Assembly: GCA_020633895.1 (NCBI GenBank)
Contig: JACKCT010000006.1
Location: 124,001 to 188,000, forward strand
Length of the DNA stretch: 64,000 bases
Reading direction: 5' to 3'
DNA from: Deltaproteobacteria bacterium
Lineage (GTDB): Bacteria; Lernaellota; Lernaellaia; JACKCT01
Shown: positions 43,567 to 52,039 of the stretch, piece by piece
Numbering within the stretch: position 1 is the stretch's first letter
Layout: every line of letters starts with the position of its first letter
Notes under the pieces: model-generated
Seen by the model: the letters and a program-made list of their open reading frames with translations, nothing else
The model's database searches: none
What the model was told of the DNA's origin: nothing
Made by a program: the position numbers and the translations under genes

Positions 43567-46020
43567 ATGAACGACGCCTCCGTTCCCGTCGACGACCCGG
43601 CATCGTCGACGTCCCCGACTCCCCGATGGATTCCGGCGATGCTCGCGGCGTCGGTCATCGTCTTTTATTGGGACATCCTGACCTTTCGCGGCGTGTTGTT
43701 TCACTTCGACCTGATCGGGCTGAACGCGCCGATCCGAAGCTGGTTTTTCCACACCGTTTCCGGCGGGCATCTGCCCCTGTGGTGCCCGGATGTGTGCGGC
43801 GGATTTCCGCTGTTCGCTGAAGGGCAGCTCGGCCCGCTCTACCTTTTCAACTACTTGCTGTTTCCATTTCTCCCGGTCGAGATCGGCCTGAACCTGACCG
43901 TTGTCGCCCACGGAGCCCTTGCCGTCGCCGGGGCCTACCTCTACCTCAAACGGACGCACCGCCCCATCGCCGCCGCGATCGGCGCGATCTGCTTCGGCTA
44001 CAGCGCGTACCTCGTCTTCCATGTCGTGCATCTGATGTTGTTTCAATCGGCGTGTCTGTTGCCGTGGCTGTATCTGCTCGCCGACCACTACTTGGCCGAG
44101 CGCCGCTGGTCCGGAGCCTTGGGCGCGGGATTCGTGCTGGGCTTGATGCTCTACACCGGCCAGCAACAAGGCCCGCTGCTCGCCGCGCTGGGCTTCGGTT
44201 TGTACTTGGCGGTGTTGGCGATCGACGCCGCGATGGGAGGACGCGCGCGCGACGCGGGGCGCATTCTGGCGGGCGGTGTCGTGATCGCGCTGACGGCGGC
44301 GGGGATGGCGACGGTGCTTGTCGTCGGCGTGCGCGAGTTGTTGGAATATTCCGTGCGCAGCGAATCGCTGGACGCCGCGACGCTCTACACGCAGTCCCTC
44401 GTGCCCCGATTGTGGCCGCGATTGGCGACGTTTGCGCTGCACGGCCGATGGATGGACGACACGTGGCTGCTGCCCGACTACACGGAAAAAGAGATCGCCG
44501 TTTACCTGGGGTTGGCGGCGTGGATCTTCGCGCCGATGGCGCTGGCGGGGCGGACGTCGGCGCGCACTCGGGCTCATCTGGCGGTCGCGGCGTTCGGCCT
44601 GCTGTTCGTGCTGGGGGCGGCGGGGCCGTTTGAAGGCGTCGTCGAGCACATCCCGTTTCTCAACCGCATGCGCATCCCCACGCGCTTCACGCAAAACCTC
44701 GCATTCTCGTTTTCGTTTCTCGTCGCCGCCGGGGTGGACCGCCTGATCGACACGCCCCGCGACGCCCGGCGTCGCCTCCTGACAGCCGGGGGGATCGGGG
44801 TCGGCGTGTGGATCGCCCTCGTCATTGTCGGTGCGCGGGGAACCTACGCTTTCGCGTCCGATACCGCGACCGGCGTCACCGAGCAAATCCTCGACGCCGT
44901 GCGATCCCAACTCACCGCCGTTCTCGCCATGCAGTTCGCGTTGATGGCGGCTCTAGCCGTCCTGGCCGTCCTGGCGATGCGCGCGGGGAACGACAAACGG
45001 CGGCAGGCATTGCTGGCGCTGATTTTTGTCGTCGTGTTTGTGGACCTGCATCTGGCGGGTCGCGGCGAAAATCCCGTGATCGGGCGAGCGGCGTACGGCC
45101 CGTTCGCGACAGTCGACAAAATCCGCGAGATGAACGGACCGTTTCGCCTCTATTCGTACGTCGGTCACGAGCCCTACGGCCACGGCGGATGGGCTCGGGG
45201 CTTGGACCCCTACCTCTACGGTGTCGAAGGGCTGCCTCAGTCGACTCCTCTGTTGTTCGGCCTGAACACGGCGTCGTGCGGATCGTCGCTGGAACCGGCG
45301 CGGCACGCGCGCGTTCGCGAGGCGTTGAATCTGACCTGGCTGCGACGCATGTCCGTAAAATTCGCGCTGGCGATTGAGGAGGAATTGTCGCTGCCGCTCA
45401 TCATGAACACCGGGCGGGTGCGTCTGCATGAGGTGCCCCAGCCCATGCCCCTCGTGCACGCGGCGTCAAATGTCGTTCCGGTCGGCGATGAGGAACAGGC
45501 GTATCAAATGTCGGCCCAGGCCCAGGTGGATCTCGGGACGACGGCGTACGTGGAGAACTACGACGGCCCGGCAATTCACAGCGAGGGCGCCCGACCGTTT
45601 GTGCAGGCGATCAGCGAGGCGCCGGACGAACGCGAGTATCAGGTCGCTTCGCGCCAACCGATTTTCCTCGTGATGCACGAAAATTATTTCCCCGGATGGC
45701 GGGCGACAGTCGACGACGTGCCGGTGACGACCTATCGCGCGAACTACTTGCATTGGGGCGTGCCGATTCCGGCGGGGGAGCATCGGGTCCTGCTCGAATA
45801 CGCGCCCTCGGGATTCGCGTGGGCGATGGTGGTCAGCCTGCTGTTCGCATTCAGCGCGCCGGTGATCGCCGTCGTACTTTGGCGCAAGGAAAATCGCACA
45901 TCGGGCGGCGTGACGCCGCTTGTCGCCGAGGGGCCGAATCGTCCGTTGACGATGGCCGTCGCCGCGCTCTTCGTCGTGCTGCTGATTCTCGGCGCCGTAC
46001 GGCACCCGGACCTGTGGTGA
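43567..46020 (+). CDS. YfhO-family membrane protein
   Basis: 817 residues with about a dozen membrane helices and a periplasmic C-terminal part. GHLPLWCPDVCGGFPLFAEGQLGPLYLFN in the first loop, and YFPGWRATVDDVPV then YRANYLHWGVPIPAGEHRVLLEY near the end, are hallmarks of YfhO proteins, which have a GT-C-like fold and act in glycosylation of cell-wall or surface polymers. Length is normal for the family. It lies 13 bp after the polysaccharide lyase gene. The gene at 46028 ends 7 bp beyond its stop, on the other strand. Confidence 0.9.
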   Translation: MNDASVPVDDPASSTSPTPRWIPAMLAASVIVFYWDILTFRGVLFHFDLIGLNAPIRSWFFHTVSGGHLPLWCPDVCGGFPLFAEGQLGPLYLFNYLLFPFLPVEIGLNLTVVAHGALAVAGAYLYLKRTHRPIAAAIGAICFGYSAYLVFHVVHLMLFQSACLLPWLYLLADHYLAERRWSGALGAGFVLGLMLYTGQQQGPLLAALGFGLYLAVLAIDAAMGGRARDAGRILAGGVVIALTAAGMATVLVVGVRELLEYSVRSESLDAATLYTQSLVPRLWPRLATFALHGRWMDDTWLLPDYTEKEIAVYLGLAAWIFAPMALAGRTSARTRAHLAVAAFGLLFVLGAAGPFEGVVEHIPFLNRMRIPTRFTQNLAFSFSFLVAAGVDRLIDTPRDARRRLLTAGGIGVGVWIALVIVGARGTYAFASDTATGVTEQILDAVRSQLTAVLAMQFALMAALAVLAVLAMRAGNDKRRQALLALIFVVVFVDLHLAGRGENPVIGRAAYGPFATVDKIREMNGPFRLYSYVGHEPYGHGGWARGLDPYLYGVEGLPQSTPLLFGLNTASCGSSLEPARHARVREALNLTWLRRMSVKFALAIEEELSLPLIMNTGRVRLHEVPQPMPLVHAASNVVPVGDEEQAYQMSAQAQVDLGTTAYVENYDGPAIHSEGARPFVQAISEAPDEREYQVASRQPIFLVMHENYFPGWRATVDDVPVTTYRANYLHWGVPIPAGEHRVLLEYAPSGFAWAMVVSLLFAFSAPVIAVVLWRKENRTSGGVTPLVAEGPNRPLTMAVAALFVVLLILGAVRHPDLW

Positions 46021-46027
46021 GGCGCGC

Positions 46028-47881
46028 CTAGTAACCCTGAATGAATAACAACCCGTCGATGCTCGGCCGCCGAGCGGGCTCCACACGCTCGGGCTCGCGG
46101 CTGTTTTGCGGCATGTCCAGCGCCTCGCCGTCCCGCGTGCGACTGACCATCAGGACGATCTTCGGGTCGGTCGTTGTCTTGCGTTGCGTCCATGCCCAGG
46201 ACATCTCCAGCCCCTTATCGGTCAGCAAGCGACGCACATTCGCGGCCAGATCGGTCGTCAACGGGGCCAGACGCTCGGGAGGCAGGTCTTCCTTCGAGCG
46301 AAACGCGATGCTGGCCAGCGCGATGCGTTGCAGGGCTTCGGGCGAGACGAACTCGTCGAAACGCGGTTCGGGTCTCTCGGGATAGGCGATGAGCATGTCC
46401 ACCGCCGCCGGATCGAAGCGAAACGCGTTTTCGTCGAGGGGGTGGCCGGCTTCCCCGAGGTGGCCGAAGGGGTCCAGCAGCTTCGTTTCCGAGTCCCAAT
46501 CCAACAACGCCAGATGCAGTCGAAACGCGGTCGCGTCGTTGTTGCCCAGGCGCGGGGCGAGCAGCAGCGTGGTCGATTCGGGGCGCTTTTTCGCGACATC
46601 GACGATGTGCCGGGCGAGAGTTTCGGCGATGTCCACCCGCCCCGGCGACCGGAAGGCGGGCATGGCGTTGAGGCCCTGCACGACGTGCCGATCCCGCGCC
46701 CACAGATTTACCCGCTCGGAGAATTGCGTGAGGGCTCCGTCGATGAAAGTAAGCGGCGCGTAAGTGTAGGCGCCGAGGACGACAACGGCCGCCACGGCGG
46801 CGTAGGCGATTTTAACGCTGCGGATACGCGCGACGGCCAGGCCGACGACGATCGGCAACGCGGGGAGCGTGGCGAAGAGGTATTCGCTGTTTTTCTTGCC
46901 GGCCAACGAGCCGAGCACGAGCGGCGCGATGAGATAGGTTAGGGCAAAGACGCGGTCCTTCGTCGGACGCACCGCGAGCGCCGCGCACGACACCAGACCC
47001 GCGACGCAGAAAAACGGCAGGGCGTGCGTCGTCCAGAGGAGCGCGGGATAGGTGAGCCATCCCAGGCCGCCGTGGTCCGGGCCGCCCGGTCCGTAGCGCG
47101 TCGCGGACGGCCCCGCTCCTTCCCGCCAGAGATATTGCAGATTCATCCGCAATTCCCACCGGCTTACCAGCAGGGCGAAGACGAGAACCGATCCCGCCGC
47201 CAGCAGCAGCGCTCGCATCTGGTGTTCGCGGGTGACGATCAAGCGCGCGCCCAATTCGAACGCGGCCATCAAACCGACGACGCCGATGATCTGGAAGTTG
47301 TCGCTGACCGTCTCGCCCAGGTTCACGGCGACGAGCATGTACAGCCCCAACGCGAGGGACGGCACGACGCGACGGAAGCCGTCGGTGGCCAGGACCAGCG
47401 CGACGCCCAGGGCGGCATAGGACATGACGCCGATGGACGGCAGGAAGACGCGCGACCAGATGAACGCCCCGGGCAGCAGGGCGAGGCCGACGGCGGCGGT
47501 CGTCCCGGCGAGGGTCTTGGCGTCGTCGGGCGCGAGGCGACGGGCGATGAGGAAGACGCCGAGGACCGCGAGCAGGTAATGCATCGTGGCGTTGAGGACG
47601 AGGCCGAATTGGTCCCATCCGAAGACGGCGAGGGTCGCCAGGGCGGTGAGGTTGAAGACCGATTCGTGGGGCCGCGCACGGCCGAAGAGAAGCTCACGCA
47701 GTGCGGCGACGGGGTGGTCGAGGACATCGTGCATTTGCCCGACGGCGATCATCGCGGTGTTGTGAGCCGTGAGGACGGGCGGGGCGTGACGGCCGAGCCA
47801 ATAGACATTGCCCGCGGCCGCCAGCGCCATGACCAGCGCCAGGAATAGCGCGTCGCGGTGGCGCGTCAGGAACGGGGGCAT
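46028..47881 (-). CDS. polytopic membrane protein, GT-C-like
   Basis: 617 residues. Helices fill the first 400 residues, the N-terminal loop holds LTAHNTAMIAVGQMHDVLDHP, and a soluble C-terminal domain (about 400-617) follows. This is the plan of GT39-like or related lipid-linked sugar transferases, but no exact family is recognised. The C-terminal domain has DVAKKRPESTTLLLAPRLGNNDATAFRL. It converges with the YfhO gene (7-bp gap), so both may serve the same surface-glycan work. No clear ribosome site precedes the ATG. Confidence 0.75.
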   Translation of the reverse strand: MPPFLTRHRDALFLALVMALAAAGNVYWLGRHAPPVLTAHNTAMIAVGQMHDVLDHPVAALRELLFGRARPHESVFNLTALATLAVFGWDQFGLVLNATMHYLLAVLGVFLIARRLAPDDAKTLAGTTAAVGLALLPGAFIWSRVFLPSIGVMSYAALGVALVLATDGFRRVVPSLALGLYMLVAVNLGETVSDNFQIIGVVGLMAAFELGARLIVTREHQMRALLLAAGSVLVFALLVSRWELRMNLQYLWREGAGPSATRYGPGGPDHGGLGWLTYPALLWTTHALPFFCVAGLVSCAALAVRPTKDRVFALTYLIAPLVLGSLAGKKNSEYLFATLPALPIVVGLAVARIRSVKIAYAAVAAVVVLGAYTYAPLTFIDGALTQFSERVNLWARDRHVVQGLNAMPAFRSPGRVDIAETLARHIVDVAKKRPESTTLLLAPRLGNNDATAFRLHLALLDWDSETKLLDPFGHLGEAGHPLDENAFRFDPAAVDMLIAYPERPEPRFDEFVSPEALQRIALASIAFRSKEDLPPERLAPLTTDLAANVRRLLTDKGLEMSWAWTQRKTTTDPKIVLMVSRTRDGEALDMPQNSREPERVEPARRPSIDGLLFIQGY

Positions 47882-48248
47882 GCCCGGCCCGGCGTCGCGG
47901 CGTGTCGGGAAACGTCGGCGGCAAAAATCGGCTCGTGAAGCATGGGGCGGTTATATCACGATTGCCGCGCCGGGCGAGATGGGCGCACGGCCTCCTATTT
48001 TCCCGTATTCCAGGAACACATTCCCGCAACGCAGGAATTTCTCCCGACCGAATTGCCCGTTATCGACAAAAACCCCGCGATTTCGGACCGGCGCGTCTGG
48101 CGCGGATCTTGCCTCTTTGCCGATTGCATTCGCCGACATGACGTCGTTGTTCCCCTCGCGAGCGGGCATTCCCTCCGGGCCGGGAGGCGCGGATACGTCG
48201 CGGCGAAGCTGAAGCGCGCAAACCGAAATCGAACGAAAGAGGCGAGTT
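47882..48248. other. 367-bp divergent intergenic region
   Basis: Between the leftward membrane-protein gene and the rightward FG-GAP gene. No gene or clear promoter pair is visible. GAGGCGAG just before 48249 is the likely ribosome site of the FG-GAP gene. Confidence 0.5.
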
Positions 48249-50009
48249 ATGCGGCGGTCGTTGCTGTGGAGAAATGCGGTGTTGGTGTCGGTTTTGACCT
48301 TCGCCATGGTCGGTGTTGCCTGGAGCCGGGACGTGGGGCCGTCGATGGTCGACGGCGATTCCATCTCGGCGGAATTCTCGTCCACCCCTTCGTGGACGTA
48401 CGAATATACGTCGTTTCCCGAGTACCCGCATTCCTATTCCGTCGACGATCTTTTTGGTCAGGATGTCTCCGTGGGAGATGTCAACGGCGACGGCTATGGG
48501 GACGTCGTTATCAGTGCGTCAGGCAACCCTTACGATGGCCAAACCGCCATGTACTTTTTCCCCGGCGGCCAAGAAGGTCCGAGCACGGACTTCACGTGGT
48601 GGGCGAGCTTGAACCCCGAGTACGGCGTCAGCCACAACGCGGATAATCCCTTGGACGCGTCCGGCGATTTCAACGGCGACGGCTACAAGGATATTTTATT
48701 TTCCGACAGCGAGTTCAAGTACGGATTTTTCGAGCCCGAGGGCGTGGTGCGGGCCTACTACGGCTCGCCGACCGGGCCGTCTTCCGTCTCGCCGTGGGAA
48801 ATGACATACGGGGGCGACCGTTTCGACAAGGGATTCGGCAACGCCATCGCCAACGCCGGAGATATCAACGGCGACGGCTATGACGAAGTCCTGGTGGGAT
48901 TCGATCAATACAGCCCCCCGGAAGAACCGAGCGGATCCGAGTTCGGATCAATTTATCTCTTCTACGGTTCGGTCAACGGCGTCAGCGGCAATCTGAATTG
49001 GTCGTACGACGGAGGCAAATCGAGAGCGCAATTCGGCGGTTGTGTCAGCGGAGCCGGGGACGTCAACGGCGACGGCTACGATGAGATTTTCGTGACAGCC
49101 CCGTCCTACGGCGGGCAAGACCACGACGGCTACTCCGGGGCCGCCTTTGTGTTTTACGGAGCGAACGCGGGTCCGGCGACAAGCCCCGATTGGTCGATGG
49201 AAGCCGAGACGGGCGACGGTAATTCTTTCGGGGCGAGCTGCGCGTCCGCCGGGGACGTCAACGGCGACGGATTTGACGATATCGTTGTCGGAGTACCGGG
49301 AGAATCTTCCGGGGGCGCCGTCTATGCCTATTACGGCAGCGAGGAAGGCCTTCCCGACGAACCCGGCTGGATCGGCAAGCCTTCGACGTACGACGATGCT
49401 GACAGCTTTGGGTACTCGCTATCCGGTGCGGGCGATATCAACGGCGACGGATATGACGACATCATCGTCGGGGCCTATGCCTACGATACCAACGGCAATG
49501 AAGAGGGACGGGGGCAAGGTACGGCTTACATCTTCCTCGGCTCGGCACAGGGCTTGTCCGAGGATGGAATTCCATGGGAACCGAGCGGCCTTTATCATTA
49601 CTCGCGTTTCGGCTATGCCGTCGCCGGTGGTGATGTGAACGGCGATGGCATCAGTGATGTCGTCGTGGGAGCGCCTGGAAGCAAGGTTCTTTCCGACTTT
49701 GTGGATTTCGGCGCCGCGCACGTGTTTTACGGCGACACGGTGATCCCGACGACGACGACCACAACAACGTCGACGACGACATCGACAACAACCTCCACCA
49801 CCACAACAACAACGACGACGACTTCGACCACGACGACAATTACAACGACAACCACGACAACCACGACCACCACGACCACCACGTCGACGACAACGACCGT
49901 CCCGACCACAACGTCGACCACGACCACCACGACCATTCCCGGCGACGACGATGACGACGACACCGGCGGATGCGGACGGACCGAGTTGGGCTGGGGCGGG
50001 TTGTTCTAA
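48249..50009 (+). CDS. secreted FG-GAP (integrin alpha-like) beta-propeller with Thr-rich tail
   Basis: 586 residues. A signal peptide (about 1-26, ending AWSR) is followed by seven FG-GAP repeats, each with a calcium-type D-x-N-G-D-G loop (VGDVNGDGYGDVVIS, SGDFNGDGYKDILFS, AGDINGDGYDEVLVG, AGDVNGDGYDEIFVT, AGDVNGDGFDDIVVG, AGDINGDGYDDIIVG, GGDVNGDGISDVVVG), enough for a seven-blade propeller. Residues of about 500-562 are nearly all Thr with Ser. The protein ends IPGDDDDDDTGGCG...GWGGLF, a tail shared with the metalloprotease at 59455-63235. It is probably a cell-surface adhesion or display protein. A good terminator follows. Confidence 0.88.
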   Translation: MRRSLLWRNAVLVSVLTFAMVGVAWSRDVGPSMVDGDSISAEFSSTPSWTYEYTSFPEYPHSYSVDDLFGQDVSVGDVNGDGYGDVVISASGNPYDGQTAMYFFPGGQEGPSTDFTWWASLNPEYGVSHNADNPLDASGDFNGDGYKDILFSDSEFKYGFFEPEGVVRAYYGSPTGPSSVSPWEMTYGGDRFDKGFGNAIANAGDINGDGYDEVLVGFDQYSPPEEPSGSEFGSIYLFYGSVNGVSGNLNWSYDGGKSRAQFGGCVSGAGDVNGDGYDEIFVTAPSYGGQDHDGYSGAAFVFYGANAGPATSPDWSMEAETGDGNSFGASCASAGDVNGDGFDDIVVGVPGESSGGAVYAYYGSEEGLPDEPGWIGKPSTYDDADSFGYSLSGAGDINGDGYDDIIVGAYAYDTNGNEEGRGQGTAYIFLGSAQGLSEDGIPWEPSGLYHYSRFGYAVAGGDVNGDGISDVVVGAPGSKVLSDFVDFGAAHVFYGDTVIPTTTTTTTSTTTSTTTSTTTTTTTTTSTTTTITTTTTTTTTTTTTTSTTTTVPTTTSTTTTTTIPGDDDDDDTGGCGRTELGWGGLF

Positions 50010-50065
50010 GCTTGGGAAGTAACGAGCCGTGAAGGCAAAAAGACGACCGTGTGAGATTTGCGATG

Positions 50066-50095
50066 GGGCGGCGCTTGGCGACCGCCCGTTTTCTT
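50066..50095 (+). terminator. intrinsic terminator of the FG-GAP gene
   Basis: GGGCGG (50066-50071) pairs with CCGCCC (50082-50087), extended by CGC/GCG over a TTG loop with one bulged A, then GTTTTCTT. It lies 57 bp after the stop and just before the end of the convergent lipoprotein gene. Confidence 0.75.
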
Positions 50096-50107
50096 AGGCC
50101 CGGAAGA

Positions 50108-51913
50108 TCACGGCCGGACGCACTGATATGCGTACGTGTAGGAATCCTTAATAGCATAGCCCAAGTGGGCGAATTGGAATTTCACGACCCACGCTCTTTC
50201 GGGCTTGTCTTCGACGGTCGTGGCGCTCCATTGATAGAAATCGCATTCCCCGGAAAAGGCGTCCGGGCGGTAACAACCGTCGTCCGGACCCGCGAAGCTC
50301 ACGCAGTTTTCACATTCGTCGGCTTGGTAGCAGGCGTTGTCGTTGGCCTTGGTGCATTCGTCGGTGACGCGGCACTCGCCGCCCAGGGCGTTATGCGGGC
50401 AGCCTTCGATCACGCCTCGAAACTCCGAAATCGTCGGCAGGCGCCAGTCTTTGTAGCCCGCCAATCTCAGCTTATCGCACGCGTCCACGGCGTCCTGCCA
50501 ATACTTCTTCTCCGTCGACGCCGTCGTCTGCCAGGTCAGGCCGGTGTGCGTGTCGGTCCATGTTTGGGCGCCGTCGTCATCGTCGTCGGCAGTATCGTCA
50601 TCAGCGCTGTCGTCATCGTCGTCGCCGGTCATCTCTCCCCGGACGCAGCGAACAGGATAGGAGCTGTTGGTGGCTCCGAGGCCAATGCGCGCCTGGCCAA
50701 ACCAGAGGACCCAATTCGTTTCGATGCGATCCGGAACCGATGTCGACGACCACTGATAGCGTACGCACGTGCCGTCCAACTCATCCGGCCAATAGCAGCC
50801 GTTGTCCGGTCCCGCCTGTATTCCGCAGCCCAGGCATACCGAGTCCGAATAGCAGCCCGACAAGGACGGACAGTCGTCGTGGACGGCGCAGGCGCCGTCG
50901 ATCTCGATAGCGGAACAACCCCGGACGATGGTGCGCAGTTCCGTGATCGACGGCACGCGCCAGTCGTCGTGGCCGCCGTAGGTTGAGGCGTCACAGATGT
51001 TTAGCGCGTCCTCGAACGTCACCCAGGTCACGTGCGGCGTAACTTGCCACATCAGGCCGGTGTCGGAGTCGGTCCAGGTCGCTTCCTCCGGCTCGCTTTC
51101 GTTGGAACGCACGCAGCGATAATCGATCGTCGAATCTTCGTTTTCTTTCCAGTTGAGTCGCCCAAGGTCGAAATGCAGAACCCACGTGACGCCGGGAATG
51201 TCCTCCACCGGGGTCGATGACCAATTGTAAGTCGCGCATGTTTCGAGAAAGGACGGCGGCCAATAGCAACCGTTGATCGGGCCGACGCCCTCGTCGCATC
51301 CAAGGCAGGCGTCGATCCAACAGCTATCGCCCCAGGGGCAGTCGTCGCGCACCGTGCAGGCGCCGTCGAGTTGCGTCGGCGTGCAGCCGAGAACAATTCC
51401 ACGAAGTTCGGAGATGGTCGGCAGGCGCCAGTCGTCGTATCCGCCCAGTTCGAGCGCGTCACAACCGCCGCTGGCCGCCGCGAAGGAGGCGCCGCCCTGG
51501 CTGGCTTGCGTTTGCCATGTGAGTCCGGTTTTCGGGTCGGTCCAGATTTCGGCTCCTCCGATGTCGGTGTCATCGTCACCGTCGGAGTCGTCATCGCCGG
51601 AGTGGTCGTCATCGGCGCCTTCAACGCACGCCAGGAAGCCCTTGCAGTCGGACGTCGAGTCCGCGCAGTCGAGCTGGGAGAGCGTCGCGTCGGCCGCGCA
51701 ACTTGAGACGCACTCGTCCTCGCTTCCCGCGTCGTCTTCGCATTCGGCGAGGCGACGGCAAAAGTCGACGCATGATGTCGAGGTCTCGTCCGGCACATCG
51801 GACACCAGGTCGGGGGCGCATGCAACGGCCGCGCTTAATGCCGTAAATAACGCGCACAGCGCAATGAGGCACCACTCAAACGACGGCGTAGTTTTCACCA
51901 TATCGCGATGCAC
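50108..51913 (-). CDS. lipoprotein with three Lcl/DUF1566-like domains
   Basis: About 601 residues. The lipobox is AVAC, then a Cys-rich module (CVDFCRRLAEC, CVSSCAAD, CADSTSDC) and an Asp linker. Three repeats of about 150 residues follow, each opening with WTD-x-x-TGL-x-WQ and containing GYDDWRLPTISELRGIV (or a close variant), a run of paired cysteines, NGCYWP or DGCYRP, YxWSxT and a final RCV or QCV. This is the Lcl C-terminal/DUF1566 pattern, linked to adhesion or ligand binding in surface proteins. An Asp linker separates the second and third repeats. GTG at 51913 is chosen because GGAGG lies 4 nt upstream; an in-frame ATG at 51901 would be 16 nt from that site. Confidence 0.83.
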   Translation of the reverse strand: MHRDMVKTTPSFEWCLIALCALFTALSAAVACAPDLVSDVPDETSTSCVDFCRRLAECEDDAGSEDECVSSCAADATLSQLDCADSTSDCKGFLACVEGADDDHSGDDDSDGDDDTDIGGAEIWTDPKTGLTWQTQASQGGASFAAASGGCDALELGGYDDWRLPTISELRGIVLGCTPTQLDGACTVRDDCPWGDSCWIDACLGCDEGVGPINGCYWPPSFLETCATYNWSSTPVEDIPGVTWVLHFDLGRLNWKENEDSTIDYRCVRSNESEPEEATWTDSDTGLMWQVTPHVTWVTFEDALNICDASTYGGHDDWRVPSITELRTIVRGCSAIEIDGACAVHDDCPSLSGCYSDSVCLGCGIQAGPDNGCYWPDELDGTCVRYQWSSTSVPDRIETNWVLWFGQARIGLGATNSSYPVRCVRGEMTGDDDDDSADDDTADDDDDGAQTWTDTHTGLTWQTTASTEKKYWQDAVDACDKLRLAGYKDWRLPTISEFRGVIEGCPHNALGGECRVTDECTKANDNACYQADECENCVSFAGPDDGCYRPDAFSGECDFYQWSATTVEDKPERAWVVKFQFAHLGYAIKDSYTYAYQCVRP

Positions 51914-52012
51914 GTTTCCTCCGTCGTCACGATTTATTTCGCTAGCGGTCATCGAACGAGAAAATGCAATATTCACGCCATTTCATACGCAAAATCCGAT
52001 CCCAAGGCATGT

Positions 52013-52037
52013 CGGACGCCGATGACTTCAGCGTCCG
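52013..52037 (-). terminator. hairpin after the first kinase gene
   Basis: CGGACGC and GCGTCCG pair perfectly over 11 nt, starting 3 bp beyond the kinase stop codon. There is no T-run, so its terminating strength is uncertain. Confidence 0.4.
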
Positions 52038-52039
52038 TC

